From Sophora flavescens (taxonomy: Eukaryota; Streptophyta; Magnoliopsida; Fabales; Fabaceae), in NCBI GenBank assembly GCA_030762895.1, contig CM061069.1, forward strand, positions 106,715,669 through 106,779,668: a DNA stretch of 64,000 bases. Reading direction: 5' to 3'. Position numbers and translations under genes: made by a program. The notes below the pieces were generated by a model that was not told the DNA's origin, did no database searches, and worked only from the letters and a program-made list of their open reading frames with translations. The first letter of the stretch is position 1. Every line of letters begins with the position of its first letter. Of this stretch, positions 30,601 to 42,256 are shown piece by piece.

Positions 30601-33600
30601 CCAAGAGGCAACAGAATAGGGTGGGGCAGAAAAGTATTTAAGTTTGGAGACTATTCCTGCAATTGCAAGACAAGACAAAGAAGATAATATAAATGCCAAA
30701 GAATGTGTTAACGAAGTTACCTGAGTTTTATCTTTACACAGTGCATCTATCAGATTATTTTGAGCATCTCCATCCCCAGTGTCTTCATGATGGGAATGGG
30801 ACACATCTCTGGCATGGAAGTCAGAATTTGAAGCAGTGCTTGAGTGCAGAACAGAAGCAGCTACACCTTCAGCAACAGCTTGGAGTTGTTGGTCTTCTGA
30901 CGAGCCTTCAAAAGAGAAACCAAAACACAATAATTAGGTGCTATGGGCTTCAAAACTATGTCATCAATCATCAATAAATTTAACAAATACAGTAGAACTT
31001 CAACAATTTACAGACCCTTCACAGATCGAGCATCTTCAAAAGTTGAATTCTGTTTGAGTGTCTGGTAGAGGCCATCATCCAATTGCGATTCTAAATTTTG
31101 TTCCCCGCTGTTGCCAGGATTCTCACCAAGCTGATTCTTATAAGAATTGATTTCCTTCTTCAATGCAATTTTTTTAGGTCTAGGCGGTGGAAAGTAGGTG
31201 CCATGTATATTCCAGGGATCCTGATTGCTAAAAAGTGAGTCTGAAGAATCCTGCACATTCCCAAACCTGCCAGATGGTGAAATCGAAGATGAAACTGCAT
31301 CATCCTTGTGATGGTTTCCACTCTTCAACTGAGGATTTGATCCAGGAATGCCCAAAATAGGAGGTTGTGCAACCTCATTATACTCCACTGGCCTGGAATT
31401 ATTCCCATATGAAATTTCCATAGCAGAACTAGGAAGCACATCCATCATAATTTGATTTGCATCAACAATGAACTTTGACCTGCCAAGGTTGTTATCCAGA
31501 ACCATCCCCTTCTTCTCTACAGCATGCTGAGTGTTGTAATCAAATTTATCATAATTTACATACATTTCAGGATTGCCTAACTTGACATTGTCCACCCTTC
31601 CATCCATAAATTTGAGATGGTCCTGTGCAATCCAATTCTCCACAGCATCTGCTTTTGAAACAATGCTAGCAAGTTCATTAGTATATCCTTTTGGAGATTC
31701 TTGAACCGCACCCTCAGATTTTTCAACAGATGAAACACCCACGAAAGGTATATCATTAGTAACAGTTGTATTCACAAGCCCATCTTCTATAGCCCAGTTT
31801 TCAACTGGCACCATATGCTGGCGGATGACGTTATCAAGATAAGACAGCGGTGCTGTTCCCGTGAGCCCGTCACTTGATGACTGTTTTTCGCCTGCTCTTC
31901 CAATTGCTTCCTGGATAACTGCATTCCTGGGATGATCAAAACCATCTGGCTTTTGTATAATATTCATCTCACCTTCAGGCTCCAGCTCAAGATTATGATT
32001 TAGTGCAGTTGCATCAGTACAAGGTACTCCACCTGGAGGTTCCAATTTGCTAATGACTCCAGGTCTGGTCCCAACCATTTGTTCAAGACTGCCTTCCTTC
32101 AATGGTCCAGTCACCGAAACCCTATTTGTTGCTTGAACTTTTAAATTGTCCCCCATAGGGACACTATGGTAACTTGGGATTGAATCAGGAATCAGACCTG
32201 CACAACTATTATGCTGATCCTGAACCACTGGATCTGAATGTGCATGAGGAAGTCTTTTCTGACACATATAACATTCCTCCACTCGTTGAGGTAATAACGC
32301 ATCAGTGAAAACAACATGCTCTGGTGGACGAACCTGAACCCAGTGATAATTACCTCCAACTACAGCAGAAGGGACTTGAACCGGGTATGCATTGTAGCTT
32401 TGTTCAGCAGGAAGCTGGACAATCCTTAGACCTGATGTATTTTCATCATTATATTGATCCAAAAGATTTTGCTGTGGTTGCATCAATGTTTGTGGTTGAA
32501 CGACATTTGGTCTTCCACCAACATGAGAAGATGGCCGAGTCGTCATTTGCACTGCAGGGATTACCTGGTGGGACACTAAACCAGGAGTATTATCATGAAA
32601 CTGATGTTGAGAGTAGATAGACCCAGGCTTACCTAAAAGCTGAGGATTTGGGAAGCCCATCTGGGGAGGCAGCTTGATATCTGCATGATTCACAACTTCC
32701 TGGCGAGGATCAACAAAATTCTGCAAATAGGGTGCAGGAAGTGGAATTTCCATTCCATGTTGCTGCAGCCCAAATTGCTGCTGGGATGATGTAATAATAG
32801 GTACAAATTTTTCTAACTCAACCTCATTCTGGAAAGTTGAAGTGTTTGTAGGACCAAAATTAGTTGCAGGCATGCCCAATGAAACCACAGAAGCATCTGA
32901 GTAAATTGATGAACCGGGCTCAAAAACCACCAAATTTGCAGTAGCATCATGAGAAACAGCCACGTTCTCCTTAGGTGATAAAACATCAGACTTGGGTGCC
33001 CCACTGACATCCCCTTGACCAGCATTTGAGTTATCATGAGCCTCAATACCACTCAAGTCAGAATTTTGGGTAGAAGCTGCACTTGTAATACTCTCTTTCC
33101 TTGTGAGTTTACCACTAATCCCATCCGTAATTCCATTCACAGCTTCAACATATTTCTTCCCACTATCTAGCAAGTCACCCAAGTGTATCACACCAAAAGG
33201 ATCAAGTTCTGAAGCAGAAAACAAGAAGACCCTTAATTTAGCCGAACCATCGGGAGACCTTTCAATCAACCTTTCGTACTCCTCCATCATATTCTCAAGA
33301 TCATCGGGGCACGAAACCGATACCAGTGCATCAAGATCCTCATCCGGGAGCTGATACTTGATAACCACGGGTTGGCCAAAAGTATCAGCCATCTTTTGTA
33401 TCAAATCATTGAAACTCACATCTCTCTTTACACTTATGATCCTAGTCTGCCCTCCAACATATCTCAACATTCCATCACTAGGCCTAGGCAGAATCTTCCC
33501 ACCATAACTACACATCAACTTCAATTTTCGTCCCGACATCGAATCATCCCCACACTCATCACTAGCCTGATCAGCCCTTGCCTTAGGACTGAAACCAATC

Positions 33601-34100
33601 AAATTTGACACAACACCACCAACCTGATCACCAGCATTATTATTGCTAATCACTCTATCCTTACCCTGAATGGCATTATCCAAGCCATTACCCGCAACCC
33701 AATTGCCCAAATTCATAGGAAATCCATGTCCACTTGCCACACCATTGCCACCAGCAATTCTATTTTGAAAACCATGACCATAACTGAACCCAATAGCAGG
33801 GTTCATATTGGGATGGGCAACCGGCACAGCAGGTCGAACACACCAAGTAGTAGCACCACCACCGGAAGAAGCCACATTCCCATACCCCATTCCAACCAAG
33901 CTAGCATCCGAAACAGACGCAGGGTAGAAAACAGGCACACCCGGTTCTCCGGTTCGAACCGAATTCGGAGGGTAACACTCTCCGGTTCGACCCACCGCCG
34001 CCGCCGTGGTTGTCGGCAAAACAAGTGGCTCTTCAGCTACGGTTCGGGTCACGTTCAGTGGCCGAAGATCGTTGTGAAGGGGATTTTGATCAAACGCCAT
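27694..34100 (-). CDS. PB1-domain Raf-like MAPKKK (group B4-type protein kinase)
   Basis: Exons on the - strand: 34100-31016, 30905-30721, 30537-30469, 30378-30226, 30138-29975, 29900-29753, 28308-28186, 28085-27998, 27911-27694. They total 4233 nt and 1410 aa, with every junction GT-AG and in phase. A PB1 domain is at about aa 191-296, with basic RKLKLMCSYGGKI and acidic DEDLDALVSVSCPDDLENM parts. A long Gln/Pro/Ser-rich linker follows, then a C-terminal kinase at about 1120-1384. The kinase shows a Gly loop GSGTFG (1127-1132), VAIK Lys1147, HFDLK with Asp1249, Asn1254, Asp-Leu-Gly (1271-1273) in place of DFG as usual in this family, GTLPWMAPE, and a short Gln-rich tail. All key residues are present, so it should be active. 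Group B4 Raf kinases phosphorylate and activate SnRK2 kinases under osmotic stress (established for Arabidopsis). The exact orthologue is not assigned. Confidence 0.95.
29277..29465. mobile_element. Possible Stowaway-type MITE in kinase intron 6
   Basis: TACTCCCTCGTTTTAAAAATATAGG resembles a Stowaway terminus, and ATCGGAGTA near 29457-29465 could be the other end. The arms are short and diverged. Intron 6 (28309-29752, 1444 bp) is by far the largest intron of the kinase gene. Confidence 0.35.
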
Positions 34101-34850
34101 GGCAACTACAAAAATCTACTGAAAAAAAAATCGAAAATCACTGATAAGACGTAAATCAAAAAATCAAACACGAATCGAAAACAAAACCTAAGGGATTGAC
34201 TGTGCAATGAATTGGTACATTTAAGTAAAGTGTGATTAAAAGGTAAAACCCTAGCTAAATTGAGAAAAACAAGGAGAAAATCAATTCAAAGATAGATAGA
34301 GATAGAGAGAGTGTACCAAACGTTGAACGGTGGAATGTGAGAGTGATAAGATGGAGAGAGAAAGTGGAAAAAAAGGTTTGTTCGAATCGGTGGAATCTGG
34401 AATCCAAAAAACGACAAAACAAATCGCGTTTCGTCCAAAAAATCAGGGTTTTCGTTTCATGGATGGAACTTTCTCTGTACTTGCAGTATTCACTGTTGCT
34501 GCTGATACTCTCTCTGTCTCTCTCTCTGCTGCAATGGAATCTAATCTTTCTATTTCTTTTTTTTATATATATATATTTATTTATGTATGTATGTGCAGGA
34601 TAGAATACTGGAATGGTTTAAAGCTAACGTGCGCGGTGTTGCATTTTCCCGGGAAAGAGAGAGAAAGTGGGAGGGAAACAGCGGAGGAGGAGAAGAGAAG
34701 GAAAAAGGGAAGAATAAAAGAGAGAGGTGGCACGTGCAGGGGACCGCTTCATGCAAAGAAAAGTCCTTTGAGAGATGAAATTGAAATGGATGGGGATTAT
34801 TTATGATATGGGGTTTGCGTAAGGTACTACTATAAGATGGTGACATGGTA
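34101..34850 (-). promoter_or_regulatory. 5' leader and promoter region of the kinase gene
   Basis: Upstream of the ATG at 34100 the - strand carries pyrimidine-rich tracts (CTCTCTCTATCTC-like near 34310-34280 and 34530-34500) typical of plant leaders. An AT run near 34590-34560 contains TATA-like sequence. The exact start is not resolvable and a leader intron is possible. Short + strand frames here are composition artefacts of the GA-rich strand. Confidence 0.4.
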
Positions 34851-35202
34851 TAAATTTGTATATATATAATATAATAATAAGTTATACAAGTATGTTAGTG
34901 GGGTCTCAACTTTCAATATCTCCCCCACCAAATCTTTCCCTCACCAACTTACCATAAACCATTTCTATGTGTATGATTTTTTTATATTCCCAAATTAGTA
35001 TTTATGTTTTTGTTTATTATTATTTATTATTCTTTCCGATAAAAAAGAATATAGTAATTTTTCTTTAATAAAATAAGAACTAATGTAAATTCTAGATAGA
35101 GATTTCTTTAGTAAAAAAAAAAAGATAAAGATTTCTTATCGAAGAGATTTCCTGATTTGCAGCACTGTCTATCATTAACTAGAGTTTTATATGAGTTATA
35201 GG

Positions 35203-35873
35203 TATTGTTTGGTTTGTCAAATATTCTAACGTTTAGGAGATAAAAAAGTAGTTATGTTTGACAGTCGTTTCTAAAATTAGCGTATATCGTTTTTTCACCA
35301 GTGTATAGCGTTTTTCCATACGCTACTTCAAGTAACGTTTGAGCTTATAGCATATAGGTTATCATTTTTTCTTCCATTTTTATCCCTACTTTCCTTACTT
35401 ATCGTTAATTATAAAATAAAATATTAATCATTAAATAGTATATAAATAAGAATTAATTTTACTATTTATATTTATATTTAAGATAAAAAATAGAAAAAAT
35501 GTTTTTATCTATAAAAAATAAAATTTATATAAAAATAAAATCAGTATATAATTTTATTTTATTATTCCATTTAATTTATTAAAAATAATTAAAACTAAAT
35601 TAATGTTTAAATTTTTAAATTATAAATAATTTAAAATAAATTAAATTATTAAAAGTGATAATTATTTTAAAATAAATAATATATATATACATATAATTTA
35701 TATAAAAAATGCTAACATATCATTTTATGTTATTTTATATTTATCAACTAGTTCAACCGCTAGTTTTCCAAACACTTCAAATCCAATCCGCTAGCTGATC
35801 CACTATCCGCTAGCTTATCCGTCATCAGCTAGCTTATCCATTATCCGCTATTTTTTACCAAACAGAGACATAG
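35203..35873. mobile_element. AT-rich non-autonomous element with TGTTTGGT ends
   Basis: Left end GTATTGTTTGGT, right end ACCAAACAGAGAC. The right part has repeated CTATCCGCTAGCTTATCC words (35790-35850) and the left part has TAGCGTATATCG/AGCGTTTTTCC words. About 670 bp with a very AT-rich core and no coding capacity. Probably a hAT-type MITE relative. Confidence 0.6.
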
Positions 35874-35914
35874 TATATATGTATAAAAAAAAATACCGTC
35901 CGCTAAAAATCAAG

Positions 35915-36610
35915 AGCATTTAGCTGACTTCTCGTCAAAAAAAAATTTTGGCTGACTTTGGTAAAATCCAGTTGATAACAGATAAGTCAACCGATAGCAA
36001 ATGATCTTACAACTGATATTGATAAACTAATTGACAGCGGATGAGATTATATTGATAGCAAATATATAACAGATAAGCTAACTGATTAGAGTTGAAGTGT
36101 TTGATAAAATCAACAGTTGAATTAGATGATAAATAAAAAATTATATAAAAGGACATTTGTATATGTTTCTTTATATAAATTCTATTTATATACTATTTAT
36201 TTTAAAATATTAGCACTTTTGAATTTTTAAATTATTTATAACCTCAAAAATAAAAGATTCATTTTTAAAAATTATTTTTTAATTATTTTTATTAAAATAA
36301 ATGAGATAATATAAAAAATTACATTTTGAATTGATTTTTATATAAATTTATTTTTTATAGACAAAACTATATTATCTATTATTTTTTATCATAAATATAT
36401 TTCTAGTTAGTGAAACGTGAGATGTATTAGGGATTAGTTATTTTTATAAAATTTTATTTACTAGATGATAAAGGAAGAATTTAATTAAAATAGAAAAGAT
36501 GAAAATGAGAGCAAAATATTAAACTATAACGCTGTTGCGTCTGAAAAACGTTATAAACTAGTAAAAAAATGTTATAAGCTAATGAGATAAGATTATTTAT
36601 CAAACATCTC
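35915..36610. mobile_element. Second AT-rich element related to the one at 35203-35873
   Basis: It contains GATAACAGATAAG/GACAGCGGATGAG words on the left and AACGCTGTTGCG/AAAACGTTATAAACTAG on the right. These correspond to the inverse arrangement of its neighbour. It ends near TTATCAAACATCTC. Ends are less clear than in the first copy. Confidence 0.45.
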
Positions 36611-39600
36611 TATTTTGATTTTGTTCACTATAAGTTAGCCTTTCAAGCATGCCAAATGGCAAGTAGAACCTTGGTATATATAAATAATTAATAATATGAA
36701 CAATAAAAGTCTATATTTAATGAGTTTAATTTTTATATTGCTGGTATAATTTTTTTTACTTTATCAACCAATCACAAATGATTTCATATGTGACTTTTAA
36801 TCAAATATTAAAAGAATCAAATATTTTTAATAATATGATAATCCATAATTGATTGACAATATAAAAAAAATTATATAGACTTTGCACACTTATTATATAA
36901 TTGTTTTATTAAGTGGAATGCATTGTTATGACAAAGTCATTGTGTTATGTTAAAAACAAATATTTTTATAAAGGTCATTTGCTTCTTGGATGTTTTTTAA
37001 TAATAAATAATTTGACTTTTTAAAGTATCTCCTACTTAATAAATTAAATTACTATATCATAATACGATTTAAAACAGTATGCAGATCTTGGGTTCTCTAT
37101 TGGTAAATTATTTATAATTTTATTTTAATTTTTTATTGAAATTTATGGTTTATCCTGATCTTATAATAGGGAGATTATATCATCACCCCAAATTTTCCTT
37201 TAATGAAAACTTAACAATTTAAAAGATATTTAATATATTATTTGTTTTTATTCATATTACTAATTTTGTGTTATTATCAACTTTATGCTTACTACTTTAG
37301 AAGTACCTTTAGTATAATTTTTTTTTACATGTAAAGCAATATTTTAAAAATCGGACGTTTCAATCAATTTAATCAGAAATCGATCAGTTCGATAGTTGAG
37401 TCTTTTTAAACTGTGATATAATTGAATCATTCAAAAATCAATTAAACTAGATTGAATCGGATCAAACCGCTTTGAATCTTTAATTGAACATGGTTAAACT
37501 GTTCGAAAAGATTTTTTATTTATTATTTTTACTTTTTTCTTCTATTTAGTACTTTTATTTTTTTATTAACATATTAGTCATATGGTTCGGCCGTGAGTTA
37601 TATCAATCGAACCATGACACCCCAATCGCGAGTTCAATCTCCAGTCCTGTTTCTAAAATATTGATATAAAATTGTTACTCTTATTTATTGAAACCCTACC
37701 GACACCGGTTGTCTTTTCCTCCTTTTGTGCATCAGTGCATGTATGTCAGCTCATATGGTTGGACTCTCTGACCATTGTACGAGCACTTCAGTTATTATTC
37801 AAATATATGGGATATTGACCGTATGAGTATGACTTTATTCCTAAAATTAATGAACATCCAATGTTCCCCATTTTTATAGTTTGGCATCATGAAAGAACAA
37901 AAATTGGCGAACCCCAAAGTTAGTGCAGTGAATCACTATACCACCCATGATGAAGGTAATTTTAACCTTTTAAGGATGATGAAAGTTAAATTCCTCCAGG
38001 AAAGCGAATGTAGAACCAAATTTATGTTTAGCGATAAATAAACACTTTTCAAAAGCTTTAATAAGAAAATGTAGCCTCAAACTTAATATAAAATCACAAG
38101 GCAAAGTAATTTACAAGATGGAAATAGGAAAGGATGGACACGGGTGATTTGATCATCAATTTCGGCTGTTCGATCTACATTTATTAGTTTCCAAGGTCAG
38201 CAATAGCAGATTTTTCACTAAACAAATAAGGGTTTGTTTGTTTTGTTTGTAGTTTTTTGTTTTCATTTTTTATTTTTAGAAATAATTATAAAACTGTAAT
38301 CTTGTTTTTATTTTGTTTTCGGTCTTCAAAATTTTGTACAGGAAACACTGATTTTTTTTATCTTGTTTTCAACGTTTCCTATCAAAATATTTAAAAACAA
38401 AACATAATTAAAACAAGGTGATAATTTTATAATTATTTTTTAAAATAGAAAATGAAAACAGGAATATAAAAACAAAACAAACAGTTTCACATTGGTTAAA
38501 ACCTTTACGAAGCAGAACACTTTTCACTAATAGAGACTACCTTACCCTTTGTGCAAGAACTCCAAACAACAAACAAGGGACAACACCCTTGAACAAATAG
38601 GGATCACACCCCTCACAAAACCAAGATTTTGTCATAGGGATTACCCCTTCCAGATTAGGGATTATACCCTAAAATAACAATTCAAGAGAGATGAGTCAAA
38701 ATAATCTAAGAAAGAATTAGCTCTCTCCCCACACACACATATATATATAATTTGAAGAACAAATACTAAAGCACCTTTGATGTGTAGATAAATACAATTA
38801 ACAACCTAAGATAATCGAGAAACAAGTATTATTTCTCCATGTGCAAGAAAAAAGTAAAATGCGGAGTCAAAATCAAATGAAGGGAAGATGCTTTCAATAG
38901 TGGACTATTTATTTTTTATTTTTCATATATTATGTAGGTGAAAAACGTTGAACTGTTGATGATCCTATGCAATATGATACACACATGCATACAATGGATA
39001 GAATAATACAATTTGCGAGAGTCTATAACAAATAGAGATGTGAAGATTGTGCCAAAAAAGATTATGATAAAACAACATTATTACAAAGTCGGCAGTCAAG
39101 AGAGTCAATCATCATAGTGTTGGTTTTTCAATGTGACTCTCTTTCGGTATGGTTGTTACCCCTTCTATTGGATAAGGACCTTTAAAATTCTTTAGTTACT
39201 GGATAACTGACCAGAATCCAAAAAGAAAGACAAAATAAGATGCTTTATTGATAATTAAAGACCACAAGGAGACCAATTACTGTTTTAGTGTGTGTGAAAC
39301 TTAGAAAAAGAGGAGAAAGGGCTAAACAGAAATATCCAACGTTGTGTCTTGTACTAGGAAGTGGCACATTACTATTTGAGGACAAGTTTCCATTCATGCA
39401 TCTTGATTGAGACATCATTAGTGCGTTAGCCTTTTGTTTGTTTGCTTTAAAATTAGTGCTAGCCTTTTAGTTGGTGAAAAAAAAGAGCATCTAGTTTATA
39501 GTCGAATGATTTTTATATATAAAATGAAGATATCATAAGATGTTATCTTTGTTTTTTTAGTGTATTTTCGAAAAATGTGTATATAAAAAAGATAAAAATT

Positions 39601-40202
39601 AAGTGAGAGATAAAAATAAATATATATAATATCACATACGGGATCCAAAATTCGTGTTCAAATATCATAATTCTAGTTATATACTTGATAGTATGCCCTT
39701 TTTTTTAGATGAATCTTGATAGTATGCTTTAGATATGAATAATAAATATCTGAGTTCCTTATTATGAGGAATACATGTCATACGCGGTTTTATCCTTTCT
39801 TTTTGATGAGACCGTTGTGATTAAGATAGCCATATTTTGAACATTTTGAACCGTCAATTTTACACCACGGCTAATTAATTTTTTTAATTTTATAATACAT
39901 CATAATAAAATGTATATGTTCACATGAGTCGGTTTAATTGGTTAAGCTGCAATATATGATTGTAAGTTCATGTTTAAATATGAGCCTTTTTCTAGATCGA
40001 AAAATTGAATAAAATATAAAGTAATTGATTTATTTTTTAAAATATTTTAGTGCCACCAGCCATCCAAGAGTTATTTCGTCTGCCCTATTTTGTCAAACAC
40101 CCATTAACAAGTCCATGAATGTTTAAAAACAAAAGAAATCAAAATCCAAAATCAACACACCCCACCAATTTTCAAACCCAATCATCAAAAATCTTCTACA
40201 AC
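36611..40202. other. AT-rich intergenic region without a supported gene
   Basis: About 3.6 kb. It includes an inverted-repeat element at 38227-38484 (listed) and a run of AATCGGAT/AATCAATTAAAC-like degenerate repeats at 37330-37510. A tRNA-like head GGTTTAATTGGTTAAGC at about 39931-39947 suggests a SINE remnant. Open frames are short and compositionally biased. Confidence 0.45.
38227..38484. mobile_element. MITE with GTTTGTTTGTTTTGTTTG ends
   Basis: GGGTTTGTTTGTTTTGTTTG at the left is mirrored by AAAACAAAACAAACAG at the right. Inner complementary arms (TTTTTATTTTTAGAAATAATTATAAAACT and its near complement) form a long foldback. About 258 bp. Confidence 0.65.
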
Positions 40203-40525
40203 AAGTGCTTGTTTGGTTGACTGGACCGCAATGCGGACGCGATTTTTGGGAAGCTGGTCAGTTATAGTTTTCTTGTCAGAAGTAAAAATATTACAAAAGT
40301 GCCACCTCATACGCAATTTCAAGGTCATTGACACGAAACCAAATTTGGATTGCCTCCATCCATCCAGCAACTCCAGCAAAAAATTAAAGGGGGATTTAGA
40401 TCATGAGAGAGAAAATGATAAATAATGAAGAGAGAGAATGAAGTTAAAAAAGAAAAAATATGATGGAAGAATGACGGAGGGGAGGATTGCTGGAGGCAAT
40501 CCAGATCCCACGAAACCAAACATAG
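40203..40525. mobile_element. MITE-like element with CTTGTTTGGTT ends
   Basis: CTTGTTTGGTT at the left is mirrored by AACCAAACATAG at the right. Inside, TTGGATTGCCTCCATCCATC at 40347-40366 is near-complementary to GATTGCTGGAGGCAATCCAGA at 40484-40504, an internal stem. About 323 bp. Confidence 0.5.
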
Positions 40526-41813
40526 TTTTTGATTGGTAGCCAACTAGAAAATGTGGAAGCACTGCATGCATTTAATATAGCACAACATCACACATAAATA
40601 AAGGAGAGAAAAGTGAGTGAAAAAATTGTGTCCGAGTGATTGAAAACCGAGGATCTATAAGTTCACAGGTGCATAGGTGATTGTAATATTTTTTTTTTGT
40701 GACAAAAGGGCCGAAGCCCAAAGAAAGAAAATTACAAGGAAATTAATCATGGAGTAAAGACTCCCATGACATTAGAAAGCAACATCTGCTTAAGGGAAAC
40801 ACGTGGATGCTCATACTCAACAAACCGAGGCTCCTAATCACAACCCATATTAGCCGAGATGTCTCACATCTATTTGCTTCTCTATAGAGGTGATTATAAT
40901 TTTTGGTAATTTCTAAGTACACATTTATTTTTTCTTTTATGAAGTGGACACAAGAAAAGGAAAATAGAGGTGTTAACGTTTGAAAAAGGAAAAAGGTTTT
41001 TTGGATAATATTTTCCGAACAATTATGCAACACTATAAAGTTATGTGAAGTTATTGTATATCTTGAATCAGAATAAATGTACATATTCAAATGTGAGTGT
41101 GATTATCCAAAAGTTGTCAATTTCAATTTATATAAATAATAATGTTGTTTGGAAAACCAAGTGGGCAGTTGCTGTTAGCTTACTTGTGAGGAATAGTAAG
41201 CAAAAAAAGAAAAAAGAAAAAACATAAGAGAGAGTGGGTTATTCTTTTCTTTTTCATTGATGCTAGTGAGTGTTTGCCTTGAGCTCTTCACGTAGGTTCA
41301 CATTTACATATATGAGTGTTGTCAGCGATTCTCATAGTAATAGTACTGGTGTATGTAATCTTTTATCCTGAAGTCATTGTAGTTCCCTAAAAAAGGCGTT
41401 ATATGTTTTAATACTGCCAAATGCTACCCAAAACATGGTCAACCATAAAGTTGGCAATTATATATAATAAATCATGCAAAGGGATGTGTGAGTGACCTAA
41501 ATGACATTTGTCTCTCCAATGTGAAAACAATGATATTTTCGAATCTCTTGGTTAAATAAGACTGCAAAAGGCTGGGTCATTCTCAAATGAGTCGATAAAA
41601 TATTATTTCATGTACTTTTTGATGCATCACTCACTACATCATTCATGTGATAAGTTTTGGGTTAATGAAATTGTCACATGAGTTGGTCAAGATTTCAAAC
41701 CCAACCATATATTTGGATGGTTTAAAAGTCAAATGACCACATGTACAAAAGATTGATGAAGCTCTTGATATATAAATGATGTAATGGATAGTACACCATA
41801 TGAGTGGTACACC
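40526..41813. other. Intergenic region before CACTA element A
   Basis: No gene is supported. A T-run followed by GTGACAAAAGGGCCGAAGCCC at about 40688-40718, with TCTCACATCTATTTGC further on, looks like the antisense end of a LINE/SINE-type retroposon. The rest is AT-rich. The last three bases (ACC, 41811-41813) are the target duplication of element A. Confidence 0.4.
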
Positions 41814-41833
41814 CACTAGTGTAAAATATGCTT

Positions 41834-42256
41834 TTTACATCTGAGTTTCCACATCGGTTTCTTGTAAACCGATGTGTAAAACGAGGTGGTGACATTTTTG
41901 AAATTAAAATCAAAGTATTACACATCGGTTTAGCGTTTAACCGATGTGTAAAACCTTTTCACATCGGTTATTTCTAACCGATGTTTAAAATTAAAACAAA
42001 AAAATTTTTAAAGTTAGAATTTTTATCATTTAACATCGGTTCTTTCTGAACCGATGTGTAAAATAGTGATTAACCACATCGGTTTTAATGTAACCGATGT
42101 ATAAAATTATAAAAAAAATTTAAAATTTAAAATTTTACTTTTCCCACATCGGTTTTTTGTAACCGATATATAATATGGTTAACCACATTGGTTTTTACAT
42201 AATCGATGTGTATAATATGGTTAACCACATCGGTTTTTCTCATAACCGATGTGTAA
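41834..42256. repeat. Left subterminal palindrome array of CACTA A
   Basis: Eight hairpin units of the form CACATCGGTTT-loop-AAACCGATGTG, loops 3-8 nt, beginning near 41851, 41921, 41963, 42036, 42077, 42147, 42186 and 42226. In En/Spm-type elements such subterminal motifs bind the element's own TNPA-like protein (family knowledge). Confidence 0.9.

Noticed and set aside
32324..34154. Several + strand open frames (32324-32620, 33103-33354, 33372-33608, 33726-34154) opposite the kinase gene
   Set aside because: They are antisense shadows of the long first kinase exon; their products have no motif and mirror its codon structure.
34330..34846. 158-codon + strand frame upstream of the kinase gene
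   Set aside because: Glu/Arg/Lys-rich translation of a GA-rich leader/promoter strand; the complementary strand is the pyrimidine-rich kinase leader.
41834..42256. Regularly repeated hairpins that could suggest a CRISPR-like array
   Set aside because: Eukaryotic context, location at CACTA ends, variable spacing and no unique constant-length spacers; they are subterminal transposase-binding repeats.
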